A stretch of 44,340 bases of DNA, from positions 1 to 44,340 of IMG/VR virus record IMGVR_UViG_3300021170_000034; one strand, written 5' to 3'. A model generated the notes under the pieces. It did no database searches, had not been told where the DNA came from, and saw nothing but the letters and a program-made list of their open reading frames with translations. The DNA is from a virus. Both the position numbers and the translations under genes were made by a program. Below, piece by piece: positions 22,935 through 30,601 of this stretch. The first letter of the stretch is position 1; every line of letters begins with the position of its first letter.

Positions 22935-23873
22935 TCACATCCCAAACCCGGTCTCGGGCAGATTCCATGGCCCGATCAGCGTGAGATTGTTGTTGCCGGC
23001 GGTCAGATCGAGGATCGCGGCGCCGCCGTCGCGGGCGACCGCCTTCGATACCTCGCGCTCGTATTCGTCGAGCTCGTCCGCATAGGAGAAGCCCAGCCGC
23101 TTCATCACGCGCCAGCGCGTGCCGAGCATCAAGAGGTCTTCGTCGAGCAATCCCGTATCAGTATCCGCGAGCCATTGCGTCTGCGGCGTGCCGCCCGACG
23201 ACTGGCACCAGGCGTTCGATACGTATTCGAAGACAAGCGCCGAACCGTTGTCGGTCGGCACCGGATCGATCGAGAGAACCGTATTGCCGCCCTCGCGGCG
23301 GAAGCGGAAGCGCCGCTGGATCGAGGCGCGGCCGATGACGCTCGACTTGTAGAGCTGCCACTGCTGCGGCGAGAGCGGCCCGCGCATCGACCAGAAGCGC
23401 GAGCGATCCCAGAACGTGTTGTCAAGCGGATGATGAAAGTCGGAGGGCAGTGCGTAATCGGACTGCCCGAAATTGAACGTGCCCGCCCCGGTCTGCGTCG
23501 CCTTGGTGTTGAGCGTCACGGTCGAGGAGGTCGTCGCGGTCACGATCGAGTTGTTGGCGACGCCCGTTCCAAACGCGTACCACGTATTGGCCGCAATCGC
23601 CGAGATGCCGGAGAGCCCGGAGATCACCGCGACGCCGCCGGCGCCCGTATTGGCAATCGAGCCCGTCTGCGCCGCGACCGCGGCTGTGACAAAATCATAC
23701 TCTTTGATGCTCGCGACCCATCCACCCTCGGGCCGCTTGTACAGCGACTTGCCGGCGAGTTGCGCCGCCGCGAGCGTGCGCGTCGCGGTCTCGTCGGAAT
23801 TGCCGACGAAGGCGGTCGGCACCGCGATGGCGAGGTCTTGCAGCGCAAGTGTGCAGATGTCGATGAGCGCCAT
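22935..23873 (-). CDS. Head-tail connector / tail-tubular-A-like protein
   Basis: A 312-residue protein. The start MALIDICTLALQDLAI and the later YALPSDFHHPLDNTFWDRSR and VLSIDPVPTDNGSALVFEYV, then LTTRWRVMKRLGF-like GTRWRVMKRLGFSYADELDE, follow the pattern of phage connector proteins (T7 gp11 and P22 gp4 analogues). An inserted beta domain (about 65-135, S/T/A/G-rich) interrupts the helical core. It would attach below the portal. It lies downstream of decoration and small head genes, as expected. Confidence 0.75.
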   Translation of the reverse strand: MALIDICTLALQDLAIAVPTAFVGNSDETATRTLAAAQLAGKSLYKRPEGGWVASIKEYDFVTAAVAAQTGSIANTGAGGVAVISGLSGISAIAANTWYAFGTGVANNSIVTATTSSTVTLNTKATQTGAGTFNFGQSDYALPSDFHHPLDNTFWDRSRFWSMRGPLSPQQWQLYKSSVIGRASIQRRFRFRREGGNTVLSIDPVPTDNGSALVFEYVSNAWCQSSGGTPQTQWLADTDTGLLDEDLLMLGTRWRVMKRLGFSYADELDEYEREVSKAVARDGGAAILDLTAGNNNLTLIGPWNLPETGFGM

Positions 23874-24065
23874 CTATCGCTTCTTCTTAGGTTTTGTCGC
23901 ACCACCCTTGCGGCCCTGCGCCGCAAAGCCGAACTCGGCGCGCGCTGGCAGCTTGCGGCCCTTGGTCGCCGCATCCCATTCGGCGACCTTCGCTGGCCCG
24001 CCGAGGGCTTTCTCGCCGGCCGGCGTATGGCCCCATGCCTGCTGCGCGCGTGAACGAAACGGCAT
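23874..24065 (-). CDS. Small basic phage protein
   Basis: A 63-residue protein, MPFRSRAQQAWGHTPAGEKA onward, ending in a lysine-rich tail (GGATKPKKKR). The opening matches a widespread small phage protein type (MPF-S-AQQ-W) of unknown role, found near head genes. Its ATG overlaps the upstream stop. Confidence 0.65.
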   Translation of the reverse strand: MPFRSRAQQAWGHTPAGEKALGGPAKVAEWDAATKGRKLPARAEFGFAAQGRKGGATKPKKKR

Positions 24066-24319
24066 CAGCGGTCGTTCCGCTTGGCGAGCCGCTTTTCGAG
24101 CGTGCGACCCTCGGGCGTCGCCTTGCGCTCGCCGATGCCGGGATATTTCGCGTGCACCTTGGCGCGCACCTTCGCCTTCTCGGCCGGTGAGCCGTTCGCG
24201 GACACGCGCGAAAGCGCGGCGCGCGCGTGCGGCTTGTCCTCGATCGGATAACGGCCGCCCGGCAGCGCGAAGTTCTTCGGGGCGATGCGGTCGCGGCCCT
24301 TGGCGGTGAGTTTGGCCAT
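24065..24319 (-). CDS. Small basic phage protein (DUF6582-like)
   Basis: An 84-residue protein, MAKLTAKGRDRIAPKNFALP, then RYPIEDKPHARAALSRVSAN and KVHAKYPGIGERKATPEGRT. The LPGGRYPIEDKPHARAALSR segment is characteristic of a common phage family that I believe is catalogued as DUF6582. Function unknown. It is probably a head-associated protein. Confidence 0.7.
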   Translation of the reverse strand: MAKLTAKGRDRIAPKNFALPGGRYPIEDKPHARAALSRVSANGSPAEKAKVRAKVHAKYPGIGERKATPEGRTLEKRLAKRNDR

Positions 24320-24320
24320 G

Positions 24321-24587
24321 TCAGTTCGCTTTTCGACCTTGCGCGTCGAGGATCGTGGGCTTGCGCTTCTGCATGTCCACGACCTCCTTTTCGAGACGCC
24401 GCACGCGCATATCAAGATTGCCGATCACTTCGACGGCGCACGTCAAGGATTGATCGAGCCGCGTACAGAAGGCGAGAAGATTTGCGACCACGTCATCCAT
24501 ATTTTCCGGCGGACCGGCCGCCGCAGCCCCTGCGGCAGAGGGCCGCGGCCACGTGATGACGTTGTCGGTTTCCTTCTCTTCGCTCAT
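24321..24587 (-). CDS. Coiled-coil hypothetical protein
   Basis: An 88-residue protein with a low-complexity N-terminus (PSAAGAAAAGPPENM) and a C-terminal coiled coil (NLDMRVRRLEKEVVDMQKRK). The start overlaps the upstream stop (ATGA). No function recognised. Confidence 0.6.
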   Translation of the reverse strand: MSEEKETDNVITWPRPSAAGAAAAGPPENMDDVVANLLAFCTRLDQSLTCAVEVIGNLDMRVRRLEKEVVDMQKRKPTILDAQGRKAN

Positions 24588-25372
24588 GCAGTCGTTCCCG
24601 TCCCGACGAGTTCGCCTTGCGCCGCCGGCTGCTGTTCCGTCGCGCCACGCGGGCCGCTGCGCTTGCGCCTGGGCGCCACGTCGAGCGCGGCGAGCGAGGA
24701 TTCCGCCGGCGCCTCCGCGGGCAGCCCCGCCCGCGCCATCGCGATCGGGTCGGCATGGCTCGGCACCGCTGCGGCAATCGGCGAAGGCGCGTTGCGCATC
24801 GCCTGCAATTCGCCATAAACGCGCTCGAGCAGCGTGCCCTGTTCCTCGACCTTGCGGGTGAGCGCGTCGATCTGCTCGTCCTTGCGCCGGTTGTCGGCGT
24901 CAAGCCGGACATTGAGCGCGTTCGCCGCCGCATCGTCGAGAAACGCCTTGGCGAGATCGCGCAACCGCATGCCGCCCATGCCGATCTTCTGGGTGGCGAG
25001 ATCGGTCATCGCGGCGACATGCTCGACCGTCATGAAGCCGAGTGCCTTCAACTCGAGCACCATGGCGCGCTTGAGAAGAGGCCACTGCTCGAGGGGCGTG
25101 CCGTCGACCGCGATCTCCATGCCCTTCTTGAAGCGCTCGTATTCGTCGGGCCAGCGTTGGATGTGTTCCTGCGTCACCCGCGCGACCGGCCGCGTCTGCG
25201 GATTGCCCGGCATGATGATCTCGACGCGCTCCTCGGTGCGAAAGATCGGCCTCCCCTGGCGCTCGGTCGCGACATGATCCTGTACTTCCGCGGTATGGAA
25301 GCGCGGATAGTTCCTCGCCCCATCGGAACCGAATGAATTCGTGCGCGTGAACGCGCCGTTTTGCACAGTCAT
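24584..25372 (-). CDS. Hypothetical head-region protein with coiled coil
   Basis: A 262-residue protein. The N-terminal 75 residues are beta-rich (VQDHVATERQGRPIFRTEER; VEIIMPGNPQTRPV). The middle has a helical unit LKALGFMTVEHVAAMTDLAT that looks like a small helix-hairpin domain. A coiled coil (DALTRKVEEQGTLLERVYGE) precedes an A/P-rich tail. It resembles proteins I have seen beside decoration genes, but I cannot name its role. Confidence 0.65.
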   Translation of the reverse strand: MTVQNGAFTRTNSFGSDGARNYPRFHTAEVQDHVATERQGRPIFRTEERVEIIMPGNPQTRPVARVTQEHIQRWPDEYERFKKGMEIAVDGTPLEQWPLLKRAMVLELKALGFMTVEHVAAMTDLATQKIGMGGMRLRDLAKAFLDDAAANALNVRLDADNRRKDEQIDALTRKVEEQGTLLERVYGELQAMRNAPSPIAAAVPSHADPIAMARAGLPAEAPAESSLAALDVAPRRKRSGPRGATEQQPAAQGELVGTGTTA

Positions 25373-25399
25373 TTTGCTTGTCCTGTTGCGGAGCCGGAA

Positions 25400-25762
25400 T
25401 TACGGCCCGGAGATGTTGAACGTGATGCCGAGGTCGCTCGGCCAGCATGTCGCGCCGCTACCGGCGGCGACTGTTGCACCGACACCGGCCGCAAGACCGA
25501 TGAAATTCGCCGACGCGGACGGCGGATAGATCGTGAGCGTATTCGGCCCGGCATTGTAGACATACGCCTGGTCGAAATCTCCCTGCAATTGCACGCCGCC
25601 GCCGATCGAACTCGTCGTGACGTTGGAGTTGTTGCCGGCAAGCACGGTCGCGGTCGCCAGCGTCGTGCCTGCCGCCGTGACGGACGAGGTCGGATCGAGG
25701 CCAAGCTTGTTCGCCTGCGAGGCCGGCATCCCGGTCGCCATCAATTCTGCCTTGGTAGCCAT
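25400..25762 (-). CDS. Head decoration-type structural protein
   Basis: A 120-residue protein from MATKAELMATGMPASQANKL (ribosome-binding site AGGAGAATCC). The rest is a beta-sandwich-like chain (ATATVLAGNNSNVTTSSIGG; AYVYNAGPNTLTIYPPSASA) with S/T/G/N-rich strands. The strand pattern resembles the gene at 39944-40291 (IYNAGTVLVFV). Probably an exposed virion protein. Confidence 0.6.
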   Translation of the reverse strand: MATKAELMATGMPASQANKLGLDPTSSVTAAGTTLATATVLAGNNSNVTTSSIGGGVQLQGDFDQAYVYNAGPNTLTIYPPSASANFIGLAAGVGATVAAGSGATCWPSDLGITFNISGP

Positions 25763-25794
25763 TGAGGATTCTCCTGTTGGATGGCGGGTGACTG

Positions 25795-26310
25795 TCAGGT
25801 GATGGCGCCCTGCGCGAACGGGCGCTGGATGATCGCCTGCACGGTCGCGGTTGCCGAGGCCACGGTCGCCGCATTGACGCTGATGCAATTGACGACCTGC
25901 TTGCCGGCCGACGCGGTCGAGGAGACCGAGCCTGCGGTCGCCGAGAGATAGAGCGGCACCGCCGGGCTGATCTTGGTCGCGGTCTTCGCGATCTTGGCGA
26001 CGCCGCCGATCTGATACCAACTGTAGCTCGTGGTTGCCGTGTTCGCTGTCATCGACACGGCGAGTGGTTGGTTCTGGTTTGCCGTGTGCGGCGCGAGCGT
26101 CACGGTCTTCGCCAGCGGGTTGTAGGTCACGAGCGATCCGACCGCGAGCGAGGCAACGCCGGGCAGATAGATGAACTCGCCCGCGCCCTGCCCGGACGCG
26201 GTATCGATGCCGCGCACGATCATCCCGACCTGTACGGTGCGCGCCGCGCTCGCATCGATATTGGTGAAGTCGACGACGCCCTGGAACGTCTCAGCCGGCT
26301 TGAAGGCCAT
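25795..26310 (-). CDS. Capsid decoration-type protein, copy B
   Basis: A 171-residue beta-rich protein with a strong ribosome-binding site (AAAGGAGAATCCA). From about residue 43 to the end it is clearly homologous to the protein at 28311-28835: GEFIYLPGV, GSLVTYNPL, LAPHTANQ, VPLYLSATAGSVSSTASAGK and ATVQAIIQRPFAQG all have near-identical counterparts. The first 40 residues differ. Proteins directly after the major capsid gene with this composition usually decorate the capsid. It overlaps the end of the glycosyltransferase gene by 20 bases. Confidence 0.7.
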   Translation of the reverse strand: MAFKPAETFQGVVDFTNIDASAARTVQVGMIVRGIDTASGQGAGEFIYLPGVASLAVGSLVTYNPLAKTVTLAPHTANQNQPLAVSMTANTATTSYSWYQIGGVAKIAKTATKISPAVPLYLSATAGSVSSTASAGKQVVNCISVNAATVASATATVQAIIQRPFAQGAIT

Positions 26311-27751
26311 TGGATTCTCCTTTGCTCATCTCGTGCGCTATGGTGGGCAACAGCCCGTCGCCGTGGACAAAGAGGATTGCGTCGGCATCGGCGAGCAGCC
26401 GCGCAAGTTTCTCGAATTTCTGCGCCTGGACGTACATCGCGTAGGACGAACGAAAATGCCGACCCGCGCAAATTACCTTGATGCGGCGCTTCTCCGGATC
26501 GTTCTCGTCCTGCGGATAGGCGTGTGCCTGCCCGTCGTCGGCATCGGAGGAGTCATAGCCGTAAAGATGAATCTCGCGATAGCCGAGCGCATAAGCCATC
26601 GAGATCGCGACGAGGCCGGACGTGGTGCCGCCGCCAATCAGGTCCGCCGTCGTGCCGGGCGGGATATGATCGACGAGACCATCGGATGCGGTATGAAGAA
26701 CGTCCACGTCGCGAAACGCGAGGTGCTCGAAGAGGCTCGGATGACATTGCGAGGCGAGGATGTAACGATGCGCGGAAAACGTGCGCACGAATTCGAGGTT
26801 TTCCGGGCGCGGATCGATGATGACCTGATAATCCGCCGTGACGCCGCGCTCGTTCAAGAAACGCGCAGCATTGTTGAGCGCAAAAACCGTATGCCGCGCG
26901 TCGGAATGCCCTTTGATGAACGGCACGTGGCTTTTGAGCGACGGGCCGCCGCCGACAAGGACGGCAATCCCGGTGTGGGCCGGATTACCTTTGAGCCATG
27001 GGAGCGGGCGCCGCGAATTGATCTCGATATGGCGGAAGAGTATTTCATCGGACGTGTTCGGCAGCGCCTGGATTTGCTGGATTTCCGACGAGACGAAGCC
27101 GGCAGGAATCTCCGACGCGACCGTCTCGCCCTCGACGCGCCAGTGCGTCTCGATCCATTCGACATCCGGCAGCTCGTGCGGCTTCTCGTGGCCGTGGAAG
27201 TAGACGATGCGCGCATCGCGCAGCCCGTGATGCTTCGCATCGCCCTTGAAGCTCACGACGTGGCCAGGAAAGAGTATGTCGATGACCTTATGCGGCTGTG
27301 CCCGCATCCAGTCCATGTCGTTCTCGCCGGACCAGGTCTCGTAGACCTTGCGTTGCCCGGCCGGCACCAACGCGACGCCGTTGCACACCGTCGTCGAATG
27401 GAACGGATCGCGCGGCAGCGCTATCGTGTTCGAGTTGAGGCAATAATCCGCGAGATGGTCGATGTTTCCGGTGACGACCGTGTCGAGCCCGACAAGGATC
27501 ATCGGCTCATCGAGGCGGTAAGGCTCGATGCACGCACCGTAAGCCGGCGGCGCCGAATCGATCAGGATTTGCAGCACGTCGCGACCGCCGAGGTCGCGGC
27601 GGCGATCGGTGAACAGCACAAACCGGTGTGGCCGCGTGAGGTTGCGCGCGAAGCCGTCGAACAACTTCATCACCCACGACTCGTCGTAGCAGCACGAGAA
27701 GTCGCGGGAGAGCGCATTGGCGTGCCATAGCAGCGTGACGATATTCAGCAT
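26291..27751 (-). CDS. Glycosyltransferase fused to a DUF115/Maf-like domain
   Basis: A 486-residue two-domain protein. Residues 1-200 look like a nucleotide-sugar glycosyltransferase of GT-A type (opening LNIVTLLWHANALSRDFSCC; MILVGLDTVVTGNIDHLADY near 84-103; CNGVALVPAG). The usual DxD motif appears as GLD, so the first acidic residue is missing. Residues 260-480 match the DUF115/MptE-like domain found in Maf flagellin-glycosylation proteins: VLVGGGPSLKSHV at about 264-276, DYQVIIDPR, and IGGGTTSGLVAISMAYALGY followed by REIHLYGYD. It probably transfers a sugar to a virion or host surface protein. It starts inside the end of the acyltransferase gene, so the two are coexpressed. Confidence 0.85.
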   Translation of the reverse strand: MLNIVTLLWHANALSRDFSCCYDESWVMKLFDGFARNLTRPHRFVLFTDRRRDLGGRDVLQILIDSAPPAYGACIEPYRLDEPMILVGLDTVVTGNIDHLADYCLNSNTIALPRDPFHSTTVCNGVALVPAGQRKVYETWSGENDMDWMRAQPHKVIDILFPGHVVSFKGDAKHHGLRDARIVYFHGHEKPHELPDVEWIETHWRVEGETVASEIPAGFVSSEIQQIQALPNTSDEILFRHIEINSRRPLPWLKGNPAHTGIAVLVGGGPSLKSHVPFIKGHSDARHTVFALNNAARFLNERGVTADYQVIIDPRPENLEFVRTFSAHRYILASQCHPSLFEHLAFRDVDVLHTASDGLVDHIPPGTTADLIGGGTTSGLVAISMAYALGYREIHLYGYDSSDADDGQAHAYPQDENDPEKRRIKVICAGRHFRSSYAMYVQAQKFEKLARLLADADAILFVHGDGLLPTIAHEMSKGESNGLQAG

Positions 27752-28311
27752 ACGATCCGCATCCGTCTTTCGCGCCACTCCGGCTTGATCTTGACCAGCG
27801 CGCCATCGCGCCGCAGTAGAAAATTCGCCGGCACGTCTTTCTCGACGACGGTGCCCGCCGCGATCATCGCATCATCCCCGATGGAGATCCCCGGCAGGAC
27901 GACGGCGTTCGCACCGATGCCGACACCCGAACCGACAACGACCGTCCAACGCCCGCGCGTGAACGCGCTCACGTCGAAGCCGCGCTTGTGCGCTGCCGGC
28001 CAGCGGTCGTTGCAGATCGTGACGTTCGGCCCGATGAAGCAATCGTCGCCGAAGCGAAAGCCCGGCCCCATCGCAACACCCTGCGAGACGATGCAGCGGT
28101 CGCCGAACGCAGGTCCGTCGAGCGTGGCGCAGCTCGCCACATTGCAGTCCTCGCCGAGGATCGTGCCGCGGATCACGCTCGCAAACTGCCAAATCTTAGT
28201 GCGCGCACCGACGCGCGCATTGGAGACGAATGCACGTTCGTGAATGAACGCGCTCGGATGAACGAGAGGAGACGGCCCACGGGCCGCCTCCGTTGTTGTG
28301 AGCGTCGACAT
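27745..28311 (-). CDS. Left-handed beta-helix (hexapeptide-repeat) acyltransferase
   Basis: A 188-residue protein built of hexapeptide repeats: VGARTKIWQFASVIRGTILG, EDCNVASCATLDGPAFGDRC, FGDDCFIGPNVTICND, GSGVGIGANAVVLPGISIGD and DAMIAAGTVVEKDVP. This is the trimeric acyltransferase fold (WbpD-like sugar N/O-acetyltransferases), usually acetyl-CoA dependent. The likely substrate is a nucleotide-activated amino sugar, to be used by the adjoining glycosyltransferase. Start at 28311 (MSTLTTTEAA); the upstream decoration gene's stop overlaps it by one base. Confidence 0.88.
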   Translation of the reverse strand: MSTLTTTEAARGPSPLVHPSAFIHERAFVSNARVGARTKIWQFASVIRGTILGEDCNVASCATLDGPAFGDRCIVSQGVAMGPGFRFGDDCFIGPNVTICNDRWPAAHKRGFDVSAFTRGRWTVVVGSGVGIGANAVVLPGISIGDDAMIAAGTVVEKDVPANFLLRRDGALVKIKPEWRERRMRIVC

Positions 28312-28835
28312 CAAGTGGTCTGACCCTGCGCGAACGGCCGGTTGATCAGCGCCTGGATGGTCGTCGTGGCCGACGCGACCGTTGCGGCATTGACCGTGAT
28401 GCAGTTGAGCAACTGCTTGCCGGCCGACGCGGTCGACTGGACCGACCCGGCGGTCGCGCTCAGATACAGCGGCACGTTGGGCGAAGTCTTGCCGCCGGTG
28501 ACGCGCTTGATCACCGCCGCGCCGCCGATCTGATACCACGCGTATCCGGTCGTCGACGTGTTGGCCGCCATCGCCACAGCCACGGGCTGGGCGAGATTGG
28601 CCGTATGCGGCGCAAGCGTCGTCGTCTTGTTGAGCGGATCATAGGTGACCAACGATCCGATGGCGGTCGAGCCGACGCCGGCGAGCCAGATGAACTCGCC
28701 ACCGTGGTAGGTGGTCTGGTCCATCGCCGTGATGATCTCGCCCGGCAGCACCGGCTGGTAGACGTTCGCAGCCGACGCGACGATGGCGCCGATCGGGGGA
28801 AGCCCGAAGCGGGGAGAAGTCGGAATCCAAGCCAT
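28311..28835 (-). CDS. Capsid decoration-type protein, copy A
   Basis: A 174-residue beta-rich protein, the first gene after the major capsid gene. The ATG at 28835 has GGGAGGAGAACA upstream. The frame extended further right is inside the capsid gene and not coded. From GGEFIWLAGVGSTAIGSLVT to RPFAQGQTT it parallels the protein at 25795-26310 with roughly two thirds of residues identical by eye. The N-terminal 40 residues (IPTSPRFGLPPIGAIVASAA) are different. It presumably binds the capsid surface. The duplication suggests two decoration sites or domain swapping. Confidence 0.7.
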   Translation of the reverse strand: MAWIPTSPRFGLPPIGAIVASAANVYQPVLPGEIITAMDQTTYHGGEFIWLAGVGSTAIGSLVTYDPLNKTTTLAPHTANLAQPVAVAMAANTSTTGYAWYQIGGAAVIKRVTGGKTSPNVPLYLSATAGSVQSTASAGKQLLNCITVNAATVASATTTIQALINRPFAQGQTT

Positions 28836-28849
28836 GTTGTTCTCCTCCC

Positions 28850-30558
28850 TTATGCGCCGATGCCGCCCTGCAGGAACCGGTTCGACATGGCCACATTGCC
28901 GGCCCAGGCAATGAGCTTGACCATGGCGTCCTGGTTCACTGAGAAGCGATCGGGATCGAGCGGCACCATGTCCCTGTCCTTGTGCGGGCGCAGGAACAGA
29001 TACTCGCAATTGAGCAAATACATCGTGCTCGCCGGCGCGCCCGAGCCCGAAAGCCAGGAACCGCCGGAGCCCAGCGTCGTGACGTTGCCGGTCGAGTTGC
29101 CTTGGAAGCCGCCGTCGTAGACGACATCGGCGTCCATGAACTTGAGCGAGGCGAAGCCCGCCATGCCATTGCGATCGTCGGTGATGCGCTGGATGGCCTG
29201 GAGAGATTCCCAGTAGTAGCGGAAGTACACGTTGTCGGCGATAAAGAGGTCCGGACGGTCAGCCTGGCGCGCCTGCGCGAGCCATGCCCGGTTCATCATC
29301 GTCTGGATCGTCGCGGCGCCAGCCGTGAGGCCCGCCGACGCGAACGATTGCCACGCGTTCTCCCAGAAACCCCACACCGACGAGTCGATGCCGCCGATGG
29401 TGCCGGAGTTGTTGGTCGCCGAGACGAGGAGCTGCAGACCGCCGATCTGCTTTCCCCCGTCTGCTGTCAGCAGTGTTATCGCATCGGCTCTTTATCCGAT
29501 GCTTCTATGCGTCACCGCATAGGTCAGACTATATCTTCGCTTCGGTTGAAGCGTCGGGAGCTCGTGGGCGGATTATTCTTTCGTCACCGCCTAGTCGTTA
29601 CACCTTCCGCACCTCTCGCCTTTTGGGCTTCATGCGCGGCTTGGCTCGGTATTGTCTCTGCGGCCAATATTTCCGCCAAATCAAAAGCTCAACAAACCCG
29701 CCTTTGGTTTTTCGGAATATTGGCTGTTCGGAGAGTTTCACCGAATTCACCCGATTTTACAACGGCACAGTCACGCGGCGAGCGCGAAAGTTGGTCTACC
29801 GTTGGAGTAGCAGTCGTTGGAGAGATTGTTCTGCATCGTGCGCTCGGCGTTGCCGATGCGCGATTCGAGCAGATCGATCATCTTCTCTTTTCCGGAATTC
29901 TGGAGCATTTCCAGCCCGGAGATGGAAACCGCCGCCGCAGCCTGGGCGATCGGGTATTGTGCCGCGGTGAACACGTCCGACGGCGTGATGTTGAGGATGT
30001 CGTAGCCGGAATACCGCTTGTAGGTGCCGTTTTCCGAGTCAGGTTTGTTATCGCGCGGCTCTTTATCCGCGCTTCTGCACGTCGCCGTGCAGCTCAGACT
30101 ATCTCATCATCCCGTAAGGATGTCGGGCGCTCGTGGGCGGATTATTGTTGGGACTCACCGCCTAGTCGTTACACCTTCCGCGCTACCATTTCCCGGCGCG
30201 GCTTGGCTCGGTATTGTCTCCGTGGCATCTTCTTGATAACCAGCCGCTCCTGTGCGAGCGCGCGATACACAGATATGCGCCCAACAAGTTTGGATGGTTG
30301 ATCGAAGATGATATTAACGCCGGAGAGTTTCACCGAATTCACCCGATTTGCGCTCGTGGCTTACGCCGCGAGGGAGCTAATAGCTAACTCGATCTCCTGC
30401 ACGATCGCCTGACCGCCGTCGAAGGACTTGATCTTGCCCTTCTCGCGCAGCCGGCGAAGCAACGCGTTGTTCTTCGTGACGTTGTCCGCCAGCTTGCGCG
30501 AGCGGTTGTAGAGCGTGGTCGTGGTGATCTCGCTCCAGTTTGTGTTGGGCACGGTCAT
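28850..30558 (-). CDS. Major capsid protein, split by two group I introns
   Basis: Three exons on the minus strand: 30558-30387 (172 nt), 30039-29798 (242 nt) and 29467-28850 (618 nt). Joined, they code 343 residues: MTVPNTNWSEITTTTLYNRS at the start, GGQAIVQEIE-Y-SENGTYKR across junction 1, then SISGLEMLQNSGKEKMIDLL, YSNG-TADGGKQIGGLQLLV across junction 2, and GIDSSVWGFWENAW onward. The joined sequence has the flow of a known phage major-capsid family in which an EIEYxENGTYxRYSGY run and GGKQIGGLQ are continuous. Unspliced RNA would stop after 65 residues. A good ribosome-binding site (AAAGGAGATATC) precedes the ATG, and the scaffold gene lies directly upstream. Junctions were chosen because both end exon 5' sides in U, end the intron in G and keep the frame. 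Confidence 0.88.
29468..29797 (-). ncRNA. Group I intron 2 in the major capsid gene (330 nt)
   Basis: The 5' exon ends CAACGGU (29804-29798), which pairs with the internal guide GCCGUUG (29766-29760) over 7 bp with the required U-G pair at the splice site. Core blocks follow: a P/P4-type region at 29757-29729 containing AAUUCGGUGAAACUC, a Q-like AAUACCGAGCCAAGCC at 29658-29634, an R-like ACGACUAGGCGG within 29610-29584, and the S element AAGAUAUAGUC (about 29536-29526). A 3' hairpin CUAUGCG-GUGA-CGCAUAG (29522-29505) has a GNRA loop. A second hairpin, GCAUCGG-AUAAAGAG-CCGAUGC, spans 29502-29481. The intron ends in G29468. No ORF of useful size lies inside, so it would need a maturase or endonuclease from elsewhere or self-splice alone. 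Confidence 0.88.
30040..30386 (-). ncRNA. Group I intron 1 in the major capsid gene (347 nt)
   Basis: The exon end GAGU (30390-30387) plus U30386 pairs with the guide AGCUC (30378-30374), giving a U-G pair at the splice site. A P2-like hairpin (CUCGCGGC-GUAA-GCCACGAG; GNRA loop) follows. The core blocks match intron 2 exactly over 29 bases (30349-30321), 25 bases (30220-30196), 27 bases (30181-30155) and 18 bases (30146-30129). The S element reads GAGAUAGUCUGAGC near 30104-30091. The 3' hairpins are CUGCACG-GCGA-CGUGCAG (30092-30075) and GCGCGG-AUAAAGAG-CCGCGC (30072-30053). The intron ends in G30040 (CCUG|AC). No ORF is encoded. The stems differ from intron 2 by compensatory changes. Confidence 0.9.
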
Positions 30559-30601
30559 GCGGGATATCTCCTTTCATGACCGGGGTTGATGGGAAGAGGC
30601 G

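Noticed and set aside
25400-26020. 206-residue frame beginning inside decoration copy B
   Set aside because: The upstream part is an alternate frame of the decoration gene; the same shadow appears in the paralogue at 28539. The true start is 25762.
29771-29974. A separate 67-residue gene (and 65- and 175-residue genes beside it)
   Set aside because: These are exons 2, 1 and 3 of the capsid gene read through into the introns; the flanking group I cores explain the stops.
28850-30558. Capsid gene as a pseudogene or frameshifted gene
   Set aside because: The interruptions are two related inserts with intact ribozyme cores and frame-restoring junctions, not random mutations.
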